Assembly: GCA_036732565.1 (NCBI GenBank)
Contig: DAINCF010000238.1
Location: 1-10,556 of the forward strand
DNA length: 10,556 nucleotides
Direction: 5' to 3'
From: JAIVJN01 sp036732565
GTDB lineage: Bacteria > Acidobacteriota > Vicinamibacteria > Vicinamibacterales > UBA2999
Positions 6,035-10,556 of this stretch are shown piece by piece. Position 1 is the first letter of the stretch; each line of letters opens with the position of its first letter. A program made the position numbers and the translations under genes. The notes under the pieces are model-generated. The model saw only the letters and a program-made list of their open reading frames with translations, was not told the origin of the DNA and ran no database searches.

Positions 6035-9000
6035 CTACCGTAGGTTTTGAGTCGAATGGGACGAATGGATCGGCGCCGAGCCGCCAAATGCGATGAATCC
6101 GCCCCACCGCCGAATGGGAGCGTCACGATCCGATTCGTAGAGCGAACGTTGAACCGCACGAAGCGCCTCGACCGGGTCGCGCCGAGCTCTGAGCTCGCGA
6201 TGGAAGGCCACCATCACGTCAACCACGTCGTCGTCGACGGGCCACAAGCTGGCGACGACAGATGGCACGCCAGCTGCGAAAAACGCCCGCGCCACGCTCA
6301 AATTGCCTTCACCCGGAACGAACTTGCCCACCGCGCTGTCGCAGGTCGATAACACCGCCACGCGCGTCTGCTGAAAGCGATGCTCGAGGATCTCTGAGGC
6401 GAACCACGCACCGCTCTCACTGGTTCGACGGCCCGGTGCCAGCAGGAGTCGGGATAGCGCGGGAAATCGCCGGTTCGCAACCGTGTGGCCGGCAAAGTGG
6501 ATGACATCCGGATCGCTGCGTGTGACACGCGCCTTGGTCGCGGTGGCCTTGGTCAGGGCCGTTCGATGAGGGTACAAATCACCCACACGCGCCGCCTCGA
6601 TATCGGCCCAACGCAGGAGCGGCAACCCAGTTGCCACCGGATCGTGGCCATCGCCCACGGCGAGCACTTCATCAGGTGAGAAGTCGGCAAGACGCCGCGA
6701 TGCGGCGACAAACGCGCCGAGCCCCGGCGTGAGACCAATGCGACGCGTCGCGAGCAACGGCCGGCCCTGGTCGTCCGGCAGCGCGCCGAAGGACAAGCCG
6801 TACAGTGCGCCGTCGGGCACGAAGAACACCACGCTGGGGTCGTCCGCCCGCTCGAGGGCAGGGCGGATCAACGTGTCGAAGAGCTCGCGACTGTAGGGAG
6901 CGAGCGTGGTCAACGATGCACCGTCACGAATGCGTCGGTTGATGCGCGTGACCGCGTGCTCGACGAAGCCCGCCGATAGCGGGCTGGTAAAGAACGACAC
7001 CTGCTCGCGTGTGATTGTCCACACCAGGGTCTTCTCGGGCAGGAGCTCGTAGTAGACGATGGCAGTGCCGGCGGCGAGCTCGCCGCGAACCACGGTCAGA
7101 TCGATCGCCGTCGGTGCCACGCCTGGGGCGGTCCATCTCTCGAGCAGTGCACCGGCGCGAGCGCGCTCCGCGATCGCCAGGGCGCGGTCAGGCCCCCCCG
7201 CCGTGTCGGCTTCGATGGCAATCAGCCGCTTGAAGACATGGCGCTCCCGCTCGAACGCCTGCGTACGGTCGTATAGCGAGGCGAATTTGGACCGCCTCTC
7301 TTCGAACGCATCGATCGCGTGGAGCAGATCGGCTCGGGCGCCATCGACGTCGCCGAGCGCGCGTCGACACTTGGCGCGCACCGCCAGCAGGTCAGCCAAA
7401 CGAAAGTTCGGATCTGCCTTCGGCACGTACTCCATCGCCGCGTTCGCGGAGGCCAGGGCGAGACGACAATCCGTCTCACTGAGAGCGCTGGCGCGAGCGA
7501 TTTGTATGTCCGCAAGATTCCGTTCTCGGAGCGCAGGATCGGTGAGGCCAGCAATGGCGTGTTCAGCTCTGGCCAGGTCTTCCATGGCACGCGGGAGATC
7601 GTTGGCGAGTGCATGCGTCTTCGCTCGTGTGAGGAAGGCCTCAGTCTGAGTTCGCGGACTGCCAGCAACGTTGACCCGGGCGTTATCGAAGGCGACTGCT
7701 GTGTTCACAAGTCCGCGCTCGTGGGCCATCAGCCCGCCGATCCCCAGGTGAGCGTCGCGACGACTTCCGCCGTTGTCTGCAACATCTTCGAGCACGCTGA
7801 GGAGGTGCGTCCACGCGCCGGCGGTGTTGCCGAGGAGCCACTCTAAGTTCGCTGCGCCGGTGCGTACGGCTGTCAGATTGTCTACTTCACTCGCCTCTTC
7901 ATACAGCACCGCAGCATTCCTGATCCTTTCGAGTGAGAGGTCGTAGCGTCCGATTTCACCGAGCGCAACCCCAGACGCCCAGGCGACACGGCCGCGGAGG
8001 TGGAGATACGTTGCCGGCATCGAGCGAACGTCCACCTGCAAGGCCTCGTCGAGCGAGCGTTGTGCTTCGCCCTGATTTCGCGAGTAGATGCTCCTGTAGA
8101 CGGGAGCCCAGGACGCGTACGGGCTTCGCGCGCGCGCGAAGTGCGTCGCGGCACGCGCCATCAGATCGGCTGCGCTGCCCTGGTTGTCACGGACGTAGTC
8201 CTGCCGAGCCTCTCCGAACAGCGCATGGCCCCGAGCCAAGTCGCGAAGTGCGCCATCGTTCCGCTCTTCCTGCGCGCGGGCGATGATTTGCGCTCCATCG
8301 AGCGCCATGGTGTCGCCACCCAAGTCGGCGAGCTGGGTAGCCAACCGTGTTGCCTCGTCGAGCGCGGCGTCAGCGAGGTCCGTCTGCGAAGCAAGCGTGT
8401 GCTGTGCCCACGCGGGAAGCAGCACGTCCTCGATGCGTTCGCGAACCAACTGGTTATCGTTGGCGCCGCGCTTCTGTTCCGCGCGCGCCACCGCCTCGCG
8501 CATCTGCTGGAGCCGTTGGTTGGATTCGTGAAGCCATGGCGTGCTCGTTTCAATACGGTGGTACTCGAGACGCGCGTCGATCGCCTGATCGATCAGATGC
8601 AGCCCCTCGAGCGCAAGCGCGCGATTGAAACGAGCCTCGACCTGGGACGGATCGATGCGGATGGCGTGTTCCGCCGCGTCCAACGCAGCGACCCAGTCTT
8701 CGGCGTGGCCTTGCGATTTCGCGCGCGAGAGCAGCGCGGCCGCCAGATCGCTCCGGAATCGTCCATCGCGCGGCTCGCCCTGCACCGCTTCTTCCAGCGC
8801 TTCGACGGCCCTGTCCTCATCCCCCGCGACGAGATAGGCCACGCCAAGCGCGGCGCGGTTCGGCGGTGAATCGTCAGCCTCGGCGGCGTTTTGAATCTTC
8901 GCCGCGGCGATCAGCACGTCAGAAGACGCGTGTCGCTCCGTGGCCCCTCTCGTCTCTGGACGCAGTGGCGCGTACGGCGCACCTCCGGCAAGCCGGGCTT

Positions 9001-9163
9001 CGTGAGCACGAGCGCCCTCCTTGGCCACGGCGGCAAACAGCTCTTGTAATTCGGGTCGACCGGGTGAATCAGCAAAACGGAGCCGCCAATCGGACGGTAC
9101 CACGAAGGGAACGACGGCAGCCGCCAGCGCCAGGCACGCAAGCGCTCTCCGTTCCCACGTCAT
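6035..9163 (-). CDS. Membrane-anchored TPR-CHAT protease-like protein
   Basis: A 1042-residue protein. One hydrophobic segment (about 7-23, after MTWERR) suggests an N-terminal anchor or uncleaved signal with the rest outside the cytoplasm. Residues 38-200 resemble the ectodomain of the upstream anti-sigma factor. Helical TPR-like repeats then run to about residue 640, followed by a C-terminal CHAT domain (about 690-1030). CHAT landmarks are VPDGALYGLSFGALP (about 780-795), VIHFAGHT with catalytic His893, LSTCDSAVG with catalytic Cys941, and GEGNLSVARAFFAAGVPSVV..SLWPVDD. The dyad is complete, so it should be an active caspase-like cysteine peptidase. The start is ATG at 9163: it overlaps the anti-sigma stop as ATGA, which implies coupled translation. 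A longer reading from 9268 would overlap the upstream gene by 109 nt and would put 35 charged residues before the hydrophobic segment. Substrates are unknown; the anti-sigma factor is the first candidate. The exact topology is a prediction. Confidence 0.92.
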   Translation of the reverse strand: MTWERRALACLALAAAVVPFVVPSDWRLRFADSPGRPELQELFAAVAKEGARAHEARLAGGAPYAPLRPETRGATERHASSDVLIAAAKIQNAAEADDSPPNRAALGVAYLVAGDEDRAVEALEEAVQGEPRDGRFRSDLAAALLSRAKSQGHAEDWVAALDAAEHAIRIDPSQVEARFNRALALEGLHLIDQAIDARLEYHRIETSTPWLHESNQRLQQMREAVARAEQKRGANDNQLVRERIEDVLLPAWAQHTLASQTDLADAALDEATRLATQLADLGGDTMALDGAQIIARAQEERNDGALRDLARGHALFGEARQDYVRDNQGSAADLMARAATHFARARSPYASWAPVYRSIYSRNQGEAQRSLDEALQVDVRSMPATYLHLRGRVAWASGVALGEIGRYDLSLERIRNAAVLYEEASEVDNLTAVRTGAANLEWLLGNTAGAWTHLLSVLEDVADNGGSRRDAHLGIGGLMAHERGLVNTAVAFDNARVNVAGSPRTQTEAFLTRAKTHALANDLPRAMEDLARAEHAIAGLTDPALRERNLADIQIARASALSETDCRLALASANAAMEYVPKADPNFRLADLLAVRAKCRRALGDVDGARADLLHAIDAFEERRSKFASLYDRTQAFERERHVFKRLIAIEADTAGGPDRALAIAERARAGALLERWTAPGVAPTAIDLTVVRGELAAGTAIVYYELLPEKTLVWTITREQVSFFTSPLSAGFVEHAVTRINRRIRDGASLTTLAPYSRELFDTLIRPALERADDPSVVFFVPDGALYGLSFGALPDDQGRPLLATRRIGLTPGLGAFVAASRRLADFSPDEVLAVGDGHDPVATGLPLLRWADIEAARVGDLYPHRTALTKATATKARVTRSDPDVIHFAGHTVANRRFPALSRLLLAPGRRTSESGAWFASEILEHRFQQTRVAVLSTCDSAVGKFVPGEGNLSVARAFFAAGVPSVVASLWPVDDDVVDVMVAFHRELRARRDPVEALRAVQRSLYESDRDAPIRRWGGFIAFGGSAPIHSSHSTQNLR
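8124..8141. repeat. 18-nt palindrome with (CG)6 core inside the CHAT gene
   Basis: CTTCGCGCG followed by its reverse complement gives a 12-nt alternating CG run (8127-8138). It encodes Phe-Ala-Arg-Ala-Arg in the TPR region. In a GC-rich genome this is most simply explained by GCG/CGC codon use. Alternating CG can adopt Z-DNA, but nothing here suggests a role. Confidence 0.4.
9160..9163 (-). other. ATGA stop/start overlap between anti-sigma and CHAT genes
   Basis: Read on the minus strand, ATG (9163-9161) of the CHAT gene overlaps TGA (9162-9160) of the anti-sigma gene. This is the classic translational coupling junction. It fixes the CHAT start and suggests a constant ratio of the two proteins. 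GGGAG (9180-9176) lies 12 nt before the ATG. Confidence 0.85.
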
Positions 9164-10125
9164 CGTCCCGCGTCGCTCCCCGTCTGTGAGGGCTGCAAGA
9201 TCGCCAATCGTCTGCGAGCTTCGGTGGCCCACCCGCTTTGCGCGTCGACGCGCAAGTATGCTTCCCACGCGCCGAGCGCGCCGCGCCTGTCGTCTGTTGC
9301 CTCCAATACGAGCGCGCGGTTGAATCGCGCTTCTGGCATATCAGGACTCAGCTGCAGCGCACGGTCAACGAGCTCGAGCGCCCGGCTCGAGTCTTCCGCC
9401 TGTCCCTGGCCGCTGTACTTGGAGAGGTACGCGGCACCGAGGCTGTTGGCAAACTCCGGCCGCTTCGCATCCAGGCCGATCGCCTGCTCGAGCGACCGAA
9501 TCGCGCCATCGGTATCTCCGATCACCAGGGAAGCTACGCCCGAGGCGTGCAGGTTCTCGGGCGTGGGGTCCTTCTCCGCATACTCGCGGATCCTGCCGGC
9601 GGCGGCTAGCAGCATCAAGTTGTCCGTCGGACCAGTCCGCCCCCCGGAGCGCACTGGTGGCCGTAGCGGACCGTACTTGAAACCGCCTGTGAGGCGGGCT
9701 TCGACAGTCCGCTCTTCACCGACCGCCTCGACAAGATCCGCGAGCTTGGGGTCGACGCCGGTCCACCATGTGGGCTGCAGGCGCGCCACCAGGACCACGA
9801 CCGCAGCGGCGGCGAGCACTCCGCCCGCGACGCCCCACACGGCTGTTCGTCGACCAAACACTCCGCGAGCGGCGAGGTTGCCGTCCGGCCGTGGGACCGA
9901 CGGAGCCATCACACCGCGCGCGGCATCCTTCACGGGATGCGCGGCAGACATCGCTTCTTGAAGTCGCAGCACCTCACTGAACAGGTCGTAACAGTCCGCG
10001 CACCGCGCCAGGTGCGCCTCTACCTGCGTGCGCTCGCGCGGCTCCAGTTTCGCGTCGACGTAGGCCGACAACACTTCGGCTTCGAGGCACGCACTATCCA
10101 ACAACCGCCCGTTCGGATCAGGCAT
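9160..10125 (-). CDS. zf-HC2 anti-sigma factor with transmembrane helix and TPR ectodomain
   Basis: A 321-residue single-pass membrane anti-sigma factor. Residues 10-60 form an anti-sigma zinc-finger domain: Cys13, LSAYVDAKL, then H38-x3-C42-x2-C45 in HLARCADC. This is the cytosolic part expected to hold the ECF sigma factor. A linker (60-92) and one membrane helix (95-114) follow. The outside part (118-321) has two or three TPR-like repeats between about 190 and 310. Its stretch 142-156 (EARLTGGFKYGPLRP) and 265-275 (EARFNRALVLE) recur almost unchanged at 55-69 and 176-186 of the CHAT protein. The start is ATG at 10125, with GGAGGG at 10135-10130 and a 4-nt spacer. It lies 81 nt downstream of the sigma gene and overlaps the CHAT gene by 4 nt. 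It probably holds the sigma factor at the membrane until an envelope signal arrives. Confidence 0.92.
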   Translation of the reverse strand: MPDPNGRLLDSACLEAEVLSAYVDAKLEPRERTQVEAHLARCADCYDLFSEVLRLQEAMSAAHPVKDAARGVMAPSVPRPDGNLAARGVFGRRTAVWGVAGGVLAAAAVVVLVARLQPTWWTGVDPKLADLVEAVGEERTVEARLTGGFKYGPLRPPVRSGGRTGPTDNLMLLAAAGRIREYAEKDPTPENLHASGVASLVIGDTDGAIRSLEQAIGLDAKRPEFANSLGAAYLSKYSGQGQAEDSSRALELVDRALQLSPDMPEARFNRALVLEATDDRRGALGAWEAYLRVDAQSGWATEARRRLAILQPSQTGSDAGR

Positions 10126-10207
10126 GGTGCCCTCCGGTCCCGGGGGGTGGACCCAGTCTCGCTCTCGTAAACATGGACGGACGGACCTCCCCGTTTTCCC
10201 AGCTCAT
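10118..10207 (-). CDS. Possible 29-codon leader ORF linking sigma and anti-sigma genes
   Basis: A small frame starts at ATG 10207, sharing one base with the sigma stop (TGATG on the minus strand). It runs 29 codons (MSWENGEVRPSMFTRARLGP then a Pro/Gly-rich end) and stops at TGA 10120-10118, 3 nt inside the anti-sigma gene. Ribosomes leaving the sigma gene could re-initiate here and be delivered to the anti-sigma start. No similarity to a known peptide is seen. It may be a chance frame in an 81-nt spacer, but it does span the whole spacer. Confidence 0.25.
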   Translation of the reverse strand: MSWENGEVRPSMFTRARLGPPPGTGGHHA

Positions 10208-10556
10208 CAAAACAGCGGCCCCCAATCGATGTCGGCCCTGCCGAGCAGGGCCAGCACATCCTCGCGCGCCAGCCCTTCCGCCTGGAGGGACTCACACAAT
10301 CGCAGCAGCAGCTGATCGATTCGCCGATAGAGCGGCTTCTGTTCCAATTGAAGCGCGCGCGCGATCTGCGACACCTGGAAGCCGTCCTGATACCGCATCT
10401 TCAGGATCAGCCTGTCCTGCGGCTCGAGTCCGTGGAGCGCCATCTTCAACACGCGGCCGACCTTGTCGGCCATGGCGGCGCGCTCAGCACCCCGCAGTTC
10501 GTCGTCGACCGGCGGCTGGGGCATCGGCATGCCGCCGAGCTCCTCGTCGCTGGCCT
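10207..10556 (-). CDS. ECF-type sigma factor, C-terminal part (5' end outside window)
   Basis: The visible 115 codons cover the region 2/4 linker and region 4 of a sigma-70 family factor. GLEPQDRLILKMRYQDGFQV (34-53, counted from the in-frame Met at 10530) followed by SQIARALQLEQKPLYRRIDQ (54-73) is a typical region 4 helix-turn-helix for -35 recognition. A further 21 residues (AREDVLALLGRADIDWGPLF end) extend beyond it. Region 2, needed for -10 binding and core contact, is not present. The frame stays open for eight codons upstream of that Met to the window edge, so the gene is best read as truncated by the window, not starting at 10530. AGGAG 9 nt before that ATG does make an internal start conceivable. 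It is first in the operon and is followed by its likely membrane anti-sigma factor. Confidence 0.85.
   Translation of the reverse strand, partial: ASDEELGGMPMPQPPVDDELRGAERAAMADKVGRVLKMALHGLEPQDRLILKMRYQDGFQVSQIARALQLEQKPLYRRIDQLLLRLCESLQAEGLAREDVLALLGRADIDWGPLF

Noticed and set aside
6024..6107. Upstream GTG start for the unknown 284-residue protein
   Set aside because: It lies inside the conserved CHAT C-terminus and lacks a ribosome-binding site, whereas GGAGGT sits just before GTG 6023.
8124..8141. Alternating CG palindrome as a functional Z-DNA or regulatory site
   Set aside because: It lies mid-gene and is explained by Ala/Arg codon choice in GC-rich DNA.
9164..9268. Upstream start for the TPR-CHAT protein adding 35 residues
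   Set aside because: It would overlap the anti-sigma gene by 109 nt. The added residues are charged and are encoded by the TPR end of the anti-sigma gene read in another frame. The ATGA junction at 9163 is a better start.
10528..10556. Sigma gene taken as complete, starting at ATG 10530
   Set aside because: Sigma region 2 would be missing and the frame stays open to the window edge, so truncation by the window is more likely despite AGGAG before that ATG.

Overview
The window is GC-rich and tightly packed, with no RNA genes, insertion sequences or CRISPR arrays visible. The best clue to the host is the pair at the left end: a PadR-type regulator directly followed by a duplicated FtsX/MacB-type permease of the acidobacterial duplicated orphan permease (ADOP) class. 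This points to an Acidobacteriota-like genome. That placement is an inference from gene content only.

Left block (about 1-4060, minus strand). A secreted two-domain rhodanese/sulfurtransferase, a PadR repressor and the ADOP permease run right to left. PadR and the permease are 7 nt apart and look like one operon. The permease stop codon lies inside a perfect 28-nt palindrome. The rhodanese start codon lies in a 16-nt inverted repeat that also contains a TTGACA box.

Centre (4188-5181, plus strand). A divergent small protein joins a KOW-like domain to an Smr domain, as in the C-terminal part of MutS2. It is followed by a 163-residue protein with a His-Gly/Gly-Cys-Cys pattern that resembles a stripped-down caspase-fold (CHAT/DUF4347-like) domain. 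Its ribosome-binding site is separated from its start by a hairpin that would bring the two together.

Right block (10556-5169, minus strand). Four genes are arranged as one operon: the C-terminal part of an ECF-type sigma factor (its 5' end is outside the window), a zinc-finger (zf-HC2) transmembrane anti-sigma factor with an extracytoplasmic TPR region, a 1042-residue membrane-anchored TPR-CHAT protein with an intact His/Cys dyad, and a 284-residue protein of unknown family. Junctions are tight: an ATGA overlap between the anti-sigma and CHAT genes, and a Shine-Dalgarno sequence between the CHAT stop and the last gene. The last gene converges on the caspase-like plus-strand gene and overlaps it by 13 nt.

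The most interesting reading is a protease-gated sigma-factor switch. The anti-sigma ectodomain and the N-terminal part of the CHAT protein are visibly homologous over about 170 residues with almost no gaps, so the two probably dock on each other or on the same ligand. The CHAT protease may then act on the anti-sigma factor. The logic recalls the TPR-CHAT protease Csx29, which cleaves Csx30 and so relieves inhibition of a sigma factor, but here it is built into an ECF/anti-sigma operon without CRISPR. All functional links in this paragraph are inference.
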